Positions 1-8,587 of a stretch of DNA of 64,000 nucleotides are shown here, piece by piece (within the stretch, counting starts at the first letter, position 1; every line of letters starts with the position of its first letter). A model generated the notes under the pieces. The model made no database searches. It was not told the DNA's origin and saw only the letters and a program-made list of their open reading frames with translations. The position numbers were made by a program, and so were the translations under genes. The stretch is from NCBI GenBank assembly GCA_037200885.1, contig JBBCIN010000002.1:1426001-1490000 (forward strand), in the 5' to 3' direction. The stretch comes from PMG-095 sp037200885. GTDB taxonomy: Bacteria; Myxococcota_A; Polyangia; Polyangiales; Polyangiaceae.

Positions 1-244
1 CCGGCCGTAGCGGGTTCGGGGGAGCCCGAGCTTGGCCCGGCGTGGCGGAAAAGCATTACTATCAGGCTTACACGCCTGCTCTCTGGTCGGCAACCGGTCG
101 CCCGTGCGAGGAGTGGTTGTGGGCAACGTCCCCGAGGGCCTGATCCTGGTCGGGCTCTGGCAGAGGCGTGCTAGAAGCCAGGCGAACTCGTCGAGCGCCG
201 TAGCCTCCACGAGCCTCGTCGAGTCGAGCCCCGGAAAAGATGAC

Positions 245-1261
245 GTGACACCGAACGATTCCGTACCCGCCCCCAAAGACACCGAACTGCTCCTTGCTTG
301 CGAGCGCGGCTTCGGAAAACTGAAGTCCGAGGTCGCTCAAGCCGTAGTCGGTCAAGACGAGGTCGTCGAGGCCCTGCTGATTACGCTGCTGGCGCGCGGT
401 CATGCTCTGCTGGTTGGAGTGCCTGGCTTGGCCAAGACCTTACTCGTCAGCAGCTTGGCGCGCGCCCTGGGCCTCAGCTTCGGCCGCGTCCAATTCACCC
501 CCGATCTGTTGCCCGCTGACATTACGGGCACGGACATCTTGAACGAAGTCGAGAAGAACGGCTTGGTGCGTCGCGAGACGAGTTTCATGCCCGGTCCGAT
601 CTTCAAAAATCTGGTGCTCGCCGATGAGATCAACCGCACCCCGCCCAAGACCCAAGCCGCGCTGCTGCAGGCCATGCAGGAGCGGCGCGTGACCGTGGGC
701 ACCAGTACCCACGCCTTGCCAGATCCCTTCCAAGTGTTCGCGACGCGCAACCCAATCGAACAGGAGGGCACCTACCCGTTGCCCGAGGCCCAACTCGATC
801 GCTTCTTGCTCGAGGTGCACGTCGAGTACCCGTCGGAGCAGGAAGAGCTGGAGATCGCCCGCCGTACCACTTCCGGAATCGAGCCAGATTTGAAGTCGGT
901 GGTCGACTTGGAGCAGGTGCGCGCGTTCGGGGCGCTGGTCCCACGCATTCCAATCACCGACGGGGCGGTGCGCTTCGCGGTGGCCTGCTCGCGCGCTTCA
1001 CGGCCGGGGAACGCATCTTCGCCGCCCGAAGTGAACCAGTACGTGCGTTTTGGCGCCGGACCGCGTGGGAGCCAAGCGTTGGTTCTAGCGGCCAAGGCGC
1101 GCGCCGCATTGCGCGGCGAGGCGGCGGCAGATGTGGACGACGTGCGTGAGCTGGCGCTTCCGGCCCTTCGCCATCGCCTGGTGTTGGGCTATCGCGCGGA
1201 CGTCGATGGCGTGCGCGATCGGGACGTCGTGGCCGCGATCGTGAAGAGCGCCAAGGGTTAG
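245..1261 (+). CDS. MoxR-family AAA+ ATPase
   Basis: MoxR ATPases are chaperone-like AAA+ proteins that often act on metal insertion or complex assembly with von Willebrand A-domain partners. The Walker A region reads GVPGLAKT, preceded by the family's VGQDEVVEAL. The Walker B is LVLADEINRTPPKTQAALL, followed by the sensor-1 stretch FATRNPIEQEGTYPLPEAQL. The reading frame is open from base 32, but the first 71 codons look non-coding and MoxR proteins usually begin just before this core. A GTG at 245 with GGAAAAG seven bases upstream gives 338 aa, the usual family length, so I chose it. No vWA or DUF58 partner is visible, although the left edge of the window cuts the context. It lies 13 bp before the acyl carrier protein gene and may be co-transcribed with it. 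Family assignment is secure; the substrate is unknown. Confidence 0.9.
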   Translation: MTPNDSVPAPKDTELLLACERGFGKLKSEVAQAVVGQDEVVEALLITLLARGHALLVGVPGLAKTLLVSSLARALGLSFGRVQFTPDLLPADITGTDILNEVEKNGLVRRETSFMPGPIFKNLVLADEINRTPPKTQAALLQAMQERRVTVGTSTHALPDPFQVFATRNPIEQEGTYPLPEAQLDRFLLEVHVEYPSEQEELEIARRTTSGIEPDLKSVVDLEQVRAFGALVPRIPITDGAVRFAVACSRASRPGNASSPPEVNQYVRFGAGPRGSQALVLAAKARAALRGEAAADVDDVRELALPALRHRLVLGYRADVDGVRDRDVVAAIVKSAKG

Positions 1262-1274
1262 ATACTGCTTAGCC

Positions 1275-1538
1275 ATGGATCAGACCGAGCTCAAATCAAA
1301 AATCAAACGTGCCTTGCTCGAAGAGCTGGACCTGCGCGGTCGTACGGAGGCGGACATCGACGACGCCGCCCCCCTATTCGGCGAAGGCCTCGGGCTGGAT
1401 TCGCTCGACGCGCTGCAGTTGGCGATGGCAATCGAAGAGCGCTTTGGCGTGAGCGTACCCGAAGGTGAAGCAAGTCGCGCCATCTTCGCTTCGGTCAACG
1501 CCATCGCCGAGCACATCACGCGGACGAAAGTAGGCTAG
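1275..1538 (+). CDS. Acyl carrier protein
   Basis: An 87-residue acyl carrier protein. The phosphopantetheine attachment motif GLGLDSLDALQL is present, with the modifiable serine at residue 43. Length and helix pattern match free-standing ACPs. It is followed at once by two ketosynthase genes (its stop codon overlaps a possible GTG start at 1538), so it is probably a dedicated carrier for that pathway rather than the housekeeping AcpP, whose usual neighbours fabD and fabG are absent. A second motif, AIEERFGVSVPEGEASR, corresponds to the recognition helix region. The pathway product is not known. Confidence 0.93.
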   Translation: MDQTELKSKIKRALLEELDLRGRTEADIDDAAPLFGEGLGLDSLDALQLAMAIEERFGVSVPEGEASRAIFASVNAIAEHITRTKVG

Positions 1539-1540
1539 TG

Positions 1541-3722
1541 ATGGCGGGGCGTGAGCGCATTGCGGTCACGGGGCTCGGCCTAGTCACTTCGCTCGGTCTC
1601 GGCCGCGAGCTGTCGTTTTCGCGGCTGTGTAGCGGGGAACGCGGCATCACTGAAGTCAGCCTGTTCGACCCGAGCGGGCTCAAGTCGCGCATCGCGGCCG
1701 AAGTGCGCGGCTTGGACGTCCGCGCGATCGCCCCGCACGGTGAAGCCGAGGATTGGTCGCGCAGCGACGCACTTTCATTCCTTGCCGCTCGCGAGGCCCT
1801 GGCGCAAGCGGCGCACCCCGTCGGCTCAGCGCTGGGCTTGGCGCTGGGCGGGACCACTGGCGGAATGTACGAGACCGAACGCGCGCTCACCGCCATTCTA
1901 CCCGGTCGCATCAACCCGCATGACGCGCGCCGCCTGCTGGATTTCCCGCTCGCGGTGTCGGTCGAACGACTCGCTCGCGCGCTCGGGAACGTGGGCCCGA
2001 CGGCGACCGTGTGCAGTGCTTGTTCGAGTGGCGCGGTGGCGATCGCTCTCGGCGCGTCCTGGCTGCTCTCGGGGCGCGCGAGCCGCGTGCTCGCGGGCGG
2101 CGTCGACGGCTTGTGTCAGCTGACCTTCACGGGCTTCAGCGCGCTGGGCGCGGTGGATCCCGAACCCTGCCGTCCCTTCGACGTCGGACGTGCCGGGCTC
2201 ACTTTGGGCGAGGGTGCAGGCTGCCTGGTGCTCGAGCTCGAATCGAGCGCGCGGGCGCGCGGGGGTACCGATCATCGCGTTCCTGAGCGGATGGGCGGTC
2301 GCCTCCGAGGCGCATCATGTCACGCACCCGGAGCCCAGCGGAGCGCGCGCGGCGCGCGTGCTCTCGGATGCCATGGCCGTGGCCGGGCTCAGCACGAGCG
2401 ACGTCGACTACGTGAACGCGCACGGCACCGGCACGGTTCAAAACGACGCGATGGAGGCGCGAGCCTTGGAGCGGGTTTTTGCCGCAGAAGTAGGCCGCGT
2501 TTGGGTCTCGTCGTCCAAAGCCCAGATCGGTCACACATTGGGCGCGGCCGGCGCGATCGAAGCCGCGATCACCGCGCTCAGCGTGAACCGCGGTTTGCTG
2601 CCGCCGACGGCAGGCCTCGAGCGACCCGAAGCGCCCGCTCTTCGCCACGTGCGCGCGCCGAATCAAAGCGCAAACCTTCGCGCTGCGCTGTCGAGCTCGT
2701 TCGGCTTTGGCGGCGCATGCGCCGTCCTCGCCTTCGAGGCGCCGAGCGCCGAGCCGCGCGTGCTGTCCCGGAAGCTGACGGCCGAGCTCGTGATCTCGGG
2801 CGCCGCCAGCTACGGCCCCGCCGGTGTATTGAGCGGGGCCGAGAGCGCGCGCTACCTCCTCGAGTCCGATGCGCCGCTCACCCCGCCACCCGAGCCGCTC
2901 AGCCTGCTCGATCCCGAACGTTCGCGTCGCTTTAGCCGCGCGTCGGCCATCGTGGTCGCGACCGCCGAGGGCGCCTTGCGCGACGCCCAGCGAGAGCCGG
3001 CAGAAACCGGCTTCGTCGTGGGTAGCGCGTTCGGCGATGTCGATCGCTCCGTGCGCTTTTTGCAAAAGGTACTGGGTCAAGGCCCCAAATTTGCGAGCCC
3101 TGCGGAGTTTCCGCAGCTGATCGCCTCCACCGGCTCGGGCAATGCCTCGATCTATTTGGGACTCACCGGGCCGTGTCTGTCGGTCAGCGAGTTCGGAACG
3201 AGCGGACAGTCCGCAGTCTCCGTCGCGATCTCGCTGCTCGAGCTGGGGCTCGCTCCGGCGCTGCTCGCGGGCGCCGCTGAGGCACGAGACGCGATCGTCG
3301 ATGAGGTGTTGGCCCTGGATGGGTCGCGCAGCGAGGGCGGCGGTTTCGTCCTGCTCGAGGGGCTATCCGCAGCGCTTTCGCGCGGGCGCATGCCGCTGGC
3401 CGTCGTCGCCGAGCACCATGCTTTGCGCGGCTCTCCGGGGCGAGTCTTCGCAGCGCTGCCCGCGCCGCCGCGCCGCGCCTGCATCGTGGCCGGCTTTTTG
3501 GCTTCGCCCTTGGCCGATGTGCTTCAGCGATCGACCTGGCGCGATGTGCGGTTGCACAGTCTGCCAGCGACGCTCGGTCAGCACGAAGCGATCGGCGCGA
3601 CCGCCTTGGCGGTGGCGGTGGCGGAAGTGGCCTCTGGCGGTGCTGAGCAAGCTTTGGTCATCAGCGCCGACGTGAACACGCTGTATTTGACGCGCCTCTG
3701 CCGTTACGAGGCGCGCCTATGA
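1541..3722 (+). pseudogene. Tandem beta-ketoacyl-ACP synthase fused to degenerate KS half, single-base frameshift
   Basis: FabF-like ketosynthase performing decarboxylative Claisen condensation on ACP-bound substrates. The first frame carries the active-site Cys at about residue 161 (TVCSACSSGAV) and runs in phase to about 2263. The sequence then continues one base out of phase (GVPIIAFLSGW, then His in VNAHGTGTVQND and His in IGHTLGAAG). Removing one G from the five-G run at 2261-2265 restores a single 726-residue protein with Cys-His-His intact. From about residue 405 a second ketosynthase N-terminal-like region follows. There the active-site Cys position is Gly (SVSEFGTSGQSA), so this half cannot condense. 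The downstream gene begins in an ATGA overlap at 3719. The break may be a real mutation or an assembly error in a homopolymer; the codons on both sides still look conserved. ATG 1541 is preferred over the GTG at 1538. Confidence 0.85.
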
Positions 3723-5596
3723 GCCCGATCGCGATCATTGCGGCCGGCGTCATTTCGCCGCTCGGCGAAGGCGCGGCGGGCTACACGGTCGGTGAGCTCG
3801 GCGCACGACCCGAGACCTGCATCGGGCCCGACAGCGAGCTGGCCGCGGCCGGTTTGCGGCGTCCGAACGCTGCCCGCGCGCCGCTCGCTCCGTCCGTGCA
3901 AGGCGGTCGCGATCGCGCGCACGCGCTGCTCGATCGCGCGTTGTCCTTGCTGCTGGCCGAGCTGAGCGCGGTGCGGCCAGGTTTTCGTGAGCTCCGGCTG
4001 GGCCTGGTGCTCGGTACGTCGTCCGGCGGTCTGGGCGCGCTCAGCGAGCTTTTGGCGGCGCGCGCGCGCGGACAAGCCATCACCCGAGAGCAGGCCCTTT
4101 CCGCTAGCTATTTCGGTCCTTTGCGCGCGCTCGATCAGTGGGCGTTGAACCCCTTCCGCGTGACGCAAGTGCTGGCGGCGTGCGCATCCTCGACCGTTGC
4201 CATGGGCGTCGGTTGCCGCTGGCTCGAAGCGGGCACGTGCGACTTGGTGATCGCGGGCGGCTATGACGCGCTGACCACATTTGCGGCCGCTGGCTTCGAA
4301 GCCTTGGGCGCCACTACGGCGAGCGTGCCACGACCATTTCGCAAAGATCGCGATGGGCTCGCGCTAGGTGAGGGAGCGGCCTTGGTTGCCCTGGCGCGCG
4401 CGTCCGACACTCCGGCGCTCGGCTACGTGCTCGGCTTTGGCGTCGGCTGCGACGCGGTTCACGTCACGGCTCCCGATCGCACTGGCGCGGGCCTGGCTCG
4501 TGCGGCGCGCGCCGCCTTGCTCGACGCCGAAATCGAGCCATCGAGTGTCGATCTGATCAGCGCGCACGCCACTGCCACGCCGTTCAACGACAGCGCCGAA
4601 GCGCGTGCCATCGCGGCGGTGATCGGTGCTACCGCCGAGCGCGTCGTGGTGCACCCGTTCAAGGCCATCGCCGGGCACACGCTGGGCGCGGCCGGCACGC
4701 TCGAAACACTGGCCGCACTGTCGGCGGCGAGCCAGGGGATCCTGCCCGCCGCCTACGGCGAGGGCGAGCTCGAGAGCGAATTTCCAGCGCGTTTGTGCGG
4801 CCAAAACCAGCCCGGCAACGCCGCGCATCTGCTCAAATTGTCGACCGCGTTCGGCGGCGCGAACGCGGCGCTCGTGCTCAGCCCGCAGGCGCCGCGTCGC
4901 CTCGCCAGCGCCCGCCCGCAGAAACGCGTGCGCTTGCGCGGGCTCGGTGACGCGCAGCTCGTGCCGGACGTCGCGCTGGTCGCTCGTGTGACGGGCATCG
5001 CCGAGCAAGATCTGGAGCGCTACGATCGCCCCTCGCTGCTGTGCCTGGCCGCCATCTCGAGCTTGTTCGAGGGCCAAGCGCTGACGCCCGAGGCGCGAAA
5101 GTCGTGCGGCGTGATCGTGGGCACGATGAGCGCGAGCTTGGAGGTGAACGAGCTGTTTGCCATGCGCCTGCGCGAACGCGGCGCTCGAGGCGCGGAGCCG
5201 CGCCGGTTCCCGGCTACCTCACCGAATCTGGCGCCGGGGCGCGCAGCGATTGCTTTTGGCCTCCAAGGCCCAAACTTCAGCGTTGGCGCGGGTCCGGCGG
5301 CAGCGCTCGAAGCCCTGCTACTTGGGATCGAACTTTTGGCGGCCGGTGACGCCCAGTCCCTGCTCGTGCTGGCGGTCGAAGACGTCGGCCCCGTCGTCAG
5401 GGAAGTCTTTGGTGCCGCTGGGCTACCGCAGCCCGAACCCGGCGCGATCGCCGCGCTGCTCGACGTCGGCCGCTCCGGACTGCCGCTCGAGGCCGACAGC
5501 CTGGCGGCGCACCTGCGCGATGGCTTGGGTCATGCCTCGAAAACCGCCCCCGGCTGGCCGTTGCTGAAGCGCGCCTTGAGTTCAGCTCAGGCCTGA
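3719..5596 (+). CDS. Beta-ketoacyl synthase with degenerate C-terminal KS-like half
   Basis: A 625-residue protein with the same unusual architecture as its upstream neighbour. Residues 1-390 form a ketosynthase with the full triad: Cys155 in VLAACASSTVAMG, His283 in SAHATATPFND and His320 in AIAGHTLGAAG. Residues about 405-625 resemble the N-terminal half of a ketosynthase again. The nucleophile region reads NFSVGAGPAAALEAL, with no cysteine, so this half is probably structural, like a chain-length factor. The substitution of AHATAT for the usual AHGTGT is atypical. Translation is coupled by ATGA overlap to the preceding ketosynthase, and an ACP lies upstream. Such sets occur in aryl-polyene or fatty-acid-like pathways, but no ketoreductase or dehydratase is visible here. 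Ketosynthase identity is secure; the pathway is inference. Confidence 0.88.
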   Translation: MSPIAIIAAGVISPLGEGAAGYTVGELGARPETCIGPDSELAAAGLRRPNAARAPLAPSVQGGRDRAHALLDRALSLLLAELSAVRPGFRELRLGLVLGTSSGGLGALSELLAARARGQAITREQALSASYFGPLRALDQWALNPFRVTQVLAACASSTVAMGVGCRWLEAGTCDLVIAGGYDALTTFAAAGFEALGATTASVPRPFRKDRDGLALGEGAALVALARASDTPALGYVLGFGVGCDAVHVTAPDRTGAGLARAARAALLDAEIEPSSVDLISAHATATPFNDSAEARAIAAVIGATAERVVVHPFKAIAGHTLGAAGTLETLAALSAASQGILPAAYGEGELESEFPARLCGQNQPGNAAHLLKLSTAFGGANAALVLSPQAPRRLASARPQKRVRLRGLGDAQLVPDVALVARVTGIAEQDLERYDRPSLLCLAAISSLFEGQALTPEARKSCGVIVGTMSASLEVNELFAMRLRERGARGAEPRRFPATSPNLAPGRAAIAFGLQGPNFSVGAGPAAALEALLLGIELLAAGDAQSLLVLAVEDVGPVVREVFGAAGLPQPEPGAIAALLDVGRSGLPLEADSLAAHLRDGLGHASKTAPGWPLLKRALSSAQA

Positions 5597-5700
5597 GTTC
5601 GCCCCGGTTGCCTGGGCCCAGCTTGCGAAACGGGGCGCCCTTTGGCAGTGTCTCGCCGGAATACGTCGCCGTCCGGCAGCGTTTGCTTGAAAAGAACCCC

Positions 5701-6183
5701 GTGTCCTCACTTCGCTCGCTTCTCCCGCTGCTCGTTTTGGCTGTGCTATCCACGTTCGGCTGCACCCACCAATACATCCTCAACACGGACGTGGAGGACA
5801 CCGACTTCAATCGCAGGGTAATCGAGTACTGCGAGCAGTATCGACACGCGGTCGAGCAGCGCTCCACCGCCCGGCTGCTGAAAATGGCTCACCCCAGCTA
5901 TTATGAAGATGGCGGCAACGTGGATGCCAGCGACGATCTCGATTACGAGGGCTTGGAAACTTACCTCAATACCGAGTTCAACAAGACCCGCGCTATCCGT
6001 TACGAGATCCACTACCGCAACGTGACCGAGGGCCGCAAAAACACGGTGCTGGTCGACTACACGTATAGCGCCAGTTACAAGATCCCCACCACGCATGGGG
6101 ATGTCTGGCGGCGCCGCGTGGCCGACAACCGCATGCAGCTCGCGCGCGAAGGCGAAGGCTTCCGTATTCTGTCCGGGATGTGA
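5701..6183 (+). CDS. Small lipoprotein, NTF2-like fold suspected
   Basis: A 160-residue predicted lipoprotein. The GTG at 5701, preceded by GAAAAG, gives a signal peptide ending STFGC with the lipidated Cys at residue 21. The open frame extends to 5608, but the added residues would bury the signal peptide. The mature part is acidic and polar, with the segment CEQYRHAVEQRSTARLLKMA and alternating strands (VLVDYTYSASYKI). That order of helices and strands recalls the SnoaL/NTF2 fold, though I cannot confirm it. It follows the ketosynthase operon after about 100 bp and converges with the minus-strand lipoprotein gene ending at 6194, the two stops being 10 bp apart. Function unknown. Confidence 0.8.
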   Translation: MSSLRSLLPLLVLAVLSTFGCTHQYILNTDVEDTDFNRRVIEYCEQYRHAVEQRSTARLLKMAHPSYYEDGGNVDASDDLDYEGLETYLNTEFNKTRAIRYEIHYRNVTEGRKNTVLVDYTYSASYKIPTTHGDVWRRRVADNRMQLAREGEGFRILSGM

Positions 6184-6193
6184 ACGTCAGCGC

Positions 6194-6823
6194 TCAGGGC
6201 AGCCGGAAGTCTTCGCTGATTTCGCTGATTTCGTAGCGCGTTCCCGCCGGCTGCAAGCGAAACAAAAGTTCGTCGCCGAAGAGCCGCGCGCGCCCGGCCC
6301 AGGATATCCGGATCGGCACTCGGACCGCGATTTCGTCCGCGGCGAGCTCGATCGGAAGCCGGCGCGCGGGCGGTAAACGGGCCACATCCTCGGCGCGGAA
6401 GGTCTCCAGATCCGCCTCGCGGAACAGCAGCTGCCCCCGGAGCTCGGTGTAGTCGAGCACGGTGAAGCGCGATTGCCAGAAGGCGCGCGCGGGTTGCCTG
6501 CCCGAGGCGGTGTCGACGAAAGCTTGCGGAGCCAGCAGCGGTTCCATCCGTTCCAGCGCCTCGTTGACGGTGGCGCGCAGGAAATCACGTACCGCCTCGC
6601 GCGCCAGCCCGCTTGCCGCAGGGGCCTGCAGTACGAGCCACTGATCTCGACTGTCGCCCGTGCGCGTGGGCTCGGGCCGCACCTCCGAGCGCAGCTCGAC
6701 CACCCCCGGAGCTCGGCGCGGCATCGAGCTCAGGTCGCTCTGCGGCGCAGGCGACGCGGCGCAGCCCAGACACAGCGCGAGCGCGCACCAGCTCGGGCTA
6801 GAGCGCTTCGACCCGTGGCTCAT
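6194..6823 (-). CDS. Predicted lipoprotein, unknown function
   Basis: A 209-residue predicted lipoprotein starting MSHGSKRSSPSW, with a hydrophobic stretch ending LCLGC (lipid-attachment Cys21). A longer frame reaches 6886 but would place 21 extra residues before the signal peptide, so the internal ATG is preferred. This start overlaps the end of the amidotransferase-like gene by 26 bp, so the two are probably co-transcribed. The mature protein resembles its convergent neighbour in general pattern: a helix-rich region with FLRATVNEALERMEPLLAP, then strands ending RYEISEISEDFRLP. I do not recognise a family, and no catalytic motif is visible. Confidence 0.75.
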   Translation of the reverse strand: MSHGSKRSSPSWCALALCLGCAASPAPQSDLSSMPRRAPGVVELRSEVRPEPTRTGDSRDQWLVLQAPAASGLAREAVRDFLRATVNEALERMEPLLAPQAFVDTASGRQPARAFWQSRFTVLDYTELRGQLLFREADLETFRAEDVARLPPARRLPIELAADEIAVRVPIRISWAGRARLFGDELLFRLQPAGTRYEISEISEDFRLP

Positions 6824-7628
6824 CCGTTCGAGACAACGTGACGATGGACTGCGGCGCGACTTCGCGAAAGCCGACGGGCGTCGCATCCAGCTCGGATGCG
6901 ATTAGCGAAAAATGCGTGCTTTCGATGCTGGGGATGCGCGCTTTGCGCACGCCGTCTTCACCCAAGAGCTCCTCGATGTCACGCCGGCCGTTCCAGACGC
7001 GGAAGCCGAGCGTGCCTTCGCGATGCACCGCCAAGAGCTGTTCGCCATTGGTGACCAGGATGTCCCCGCTGTTGGCCGGGTGGCCCTCTTCCGCGGACAG
7101 GCGGTCGACCAAACTGATCGACGCGCGCAGTGCACCCGCCACGTGCTCCGGCGCTACGTGCGCGTCACTCAAGTGACCCGCGTCGTGCAGGAACGACAGG
7201 AACAAATAGAAGAATAGTTCGCTGTCCGTTTCGCCACGCACGTTCTTGCGCAAAAATTCCGGCTGCGAGGCAAGCAGCCGCTCACGCAGCCGCTCGAAGC
7301 CGAAGATGGTTCCGGTCTGCGCGAAGAGCCACATTCGATAGCGGAACGGGTGGGTATTCTCGGTGCGCAGCCCGCCGACCGAAGCGCGCCGCACGTGGCC
7401 AATCAAGACGTCCGTGCGAATGTCACCCGCGGCTTCCACCAGGTCGATCTCGTCTCGGTCGTCAATCGGGCGGCGGCGTAGCAGCACCTCACCGGATTGG
7501 TAAAAGCCGAGACCCCAGCCGAGCGGATCACCGGCGGTCCGCCGCGCGCGCAAAAGCGCCGCATTGGCCTCGAGCACGCGAGCGCCGAGATCCGGGCGAT
7601 TACCGATGAAGCCGAACATGCGTGCCAT
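6798..7628 (-). CDS. Class II glutamine amidotransferase-like protein lacking the catalytic Cys
   Basis: A 276-residue protein of the YafJ/EgtC-like glutamine amidotransferase type. Family landmarks are GHVRRASVGGLRTENTHPF, the following FAQTGTIFGFERLRERL and GETDSELFFYLFLSF. Class II amidotransferases use an N-terminal Cys exposed by removal of Met1. Here the protein begins MARMFGFIGN, so Ala stands where Cys2 is expected; starting at the internal Met4 would expose Phe instead. Glutamine hydrolysis by the standard mechanism is therefore unlikely. The codon is GCA, two changes from a Cys codon. The gene is divergent from the gene at 7818 and its 3' end overlaps a lipoprotein gene. The ancestral role is secure; the present role is unknown. 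Confidence 0.87.
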   Translation of the reverse strand: MARMFGFIGNRPDLGARVLEANAALLRARRTAGDPLGWGLGFYQSGEVLLRRRPIDDRDEIDLVEAAGDIRTDVLIGHVRRASVGGLRTENTHPFRYRMWLFAQTGTIFGFERLRERLLASQPEFLRKNVRGETDSELFFYLFLSFLHDAGHLSDAHVAPEHVAGALRASISLVDRLSAEEGHPANSGDILVTNGEQLLAVHREGTLGFRVWNGRRDIEELLGEDGVRKARIPSIESTHFSLIASELDATPVGFREVAPQSIVTLSRTDEPRVEAL

Positions 7629-7799
7629 GCGAGTCTCCGTTTACCTGCGAGGAGCGCGCTGTGCGCAGTGACTAAGCATACCGCTCAGCGCCACGCTTCG
7701 CACGCTCCTAGGTGACAAAGATGAGATACGGACGTTTGCCGGCCTGATAGCCAGGAAGCTCCGACGCGGAGTGCGGCGTGTCCGACGTAGTGCTCGAGG

Positions 7800-7808
7800 T
7801 GCTAGCGT
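7800..7808 (+). promoter_or_regulatory. TGCTAGNNT extended -10 box, near-leaderless
   Basis: TGCTAGCGT ends nine bases before the ATG at 7818, placing the predicted transcription start within about three bases of the start codon. No Shine-Dalgarno sequence precedes this ATG. The same box recurs before other genes here. No convincing -35 is seen, so this is pattern-based inference. Confidence 0.5.
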
Positions 7809-7817
7809 GTGCTGGGC

Positions 7818-8540
7818 ATGGATCGAGACGACTTCCAAGAAGCGCTGCTCGGGATCATGGAGCAGAAGACGCACTGGGCGTGGTCTTCGTTTACGAATGG
7901 ACTGGTCGCCGCAGATCGCCTGCACATTCACCTCGAACAAGAATACGCCACGTACGTGCGCGACTTTCCGATCCTGGTCGCGCGCGCCTACATTGCCTGC
8001 CCGATCGCCGTGGTGCGCCGCGAGCTGATCGAAAACGTGTACGAAGAAGAGACGGGAGGCATCCAAGCAGGCAAACCGCATCCAGAATTGTTTTTGGAAT
8101 ATCCGCGCGGACTGAGTATGGATCTGTCACGTTTCGAGCAGGTTGCGTTGCTCCCTGCCTCACAACGTTATCGAACGTTCCTGGATGAGACGACCCTGCG
8201 GGGTGGTTGGGAGGCGGGCGCCGCCGTGACCACGCTCTTCGTGGAGGGAACCGCGCACGAACGCGGCGAGCTCGATCGGAGCGTGCCGCGCCGCCCAGCC
8301 CCAGCGCTCGAAGACCACCCCCTGGTGCGGCACTACGGGCTACCGCTGAGCCACCTACAATTGACCAAGGCGCATCGAGCGGTCGAGGGTGAGCATCGCG
8401 CCGCCGCCTGGCGGGTGATGCTCGACTTCGTGTCCGTCGCGCAGCGACCGGCGGTGATCGCCGCGATGCAGAAGGCCCTCGAGCTTTGGCTCGGTTACCG
8501 TGACGGCGTAGCGGAAGCCTGCGGGTTGTCACGACGCTAG
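7818..8540 (+). CDS. TenA/PqqC-like (haem-oxygenase fold) protein
   Basis: A 240-residue protein resembling the iron-containing redox enzymes of the haem-oxygenase-like diiron group. Evidence is the Glu-rich helix HLEQEYATYVRDFP, then RRELIENVYEEETGG, HPELFLEYPRGL and, near the C terminus, KAHRAVEGEHRAAAW. Glu and His residues in these helices are the usual metal ligands. Related proteins include TenA, PqqC, UndA and CADD; the substrate here cannot be predicted. I chose ATG 7818 over GTG 7809, supported by the promoter box just upstream. It stands alone, divergent from the amidotransferase-like gene and about 45 bp before a lipoprotein gene. Fold assignment is moderately sure. Confidence 0.78.
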   Translation: MDRDDFQEALLGIMEQKTHWAWSSFTNGLVAADRLHIHLEQEYATYVRDFPILVARAYIACPIAVVRRELIENVYEEETGGIQAGKPHPELFLEYPRGLSMDLSRFEQVALLPASQRYRTFLDETTLRGGWEAGAAVTTLFVEGTAHERGELDRSVPRRPAPALEDHPLVRHYGLPLSHLQLTKAHRAVEGEHRAAAWRVMLDFVSVAQRPAVIAAMQKALELWLGYRDGVAEACGLSRR

Positions 8541-8570
8541 ACCTCTCTGAGGCCTGTTCGGCAGCGCCTG

Positions 8571-8579
8571 TGCTAGCCT
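8571..8579 (+). promoter_or_regulatory. TGCTAGNNT extended -10 box, leaderless
   Basis: TGCTAGCCT ends eight bases before the ATG at 8588. If it is a -10 hexamer (TAGCCT) with the upstream TG extension, transcription would start at or one base before the ATG. No Shine-Dalgarno sequence is present, which fits leaderless translation. Confidence 0.5.
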
Positions 8580-8587
8580 GCCGCCCA

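Noticed and set aside
32..244. Extra 71 codons at the start of the MoxR frame as a leader domain
   Set aside because: The translation has no similarity to MoxR or any signal peptide, and a GTG with a ribosome site at 245 gives the normal length.
2255..2275. Programmed +1 frameshift in the ketosynthase
   Set aside because: No shift-stimulating stop codon, pseudoknot or internal Shine-Dalgarno is visible at the G run; an error or mutation is simpler.
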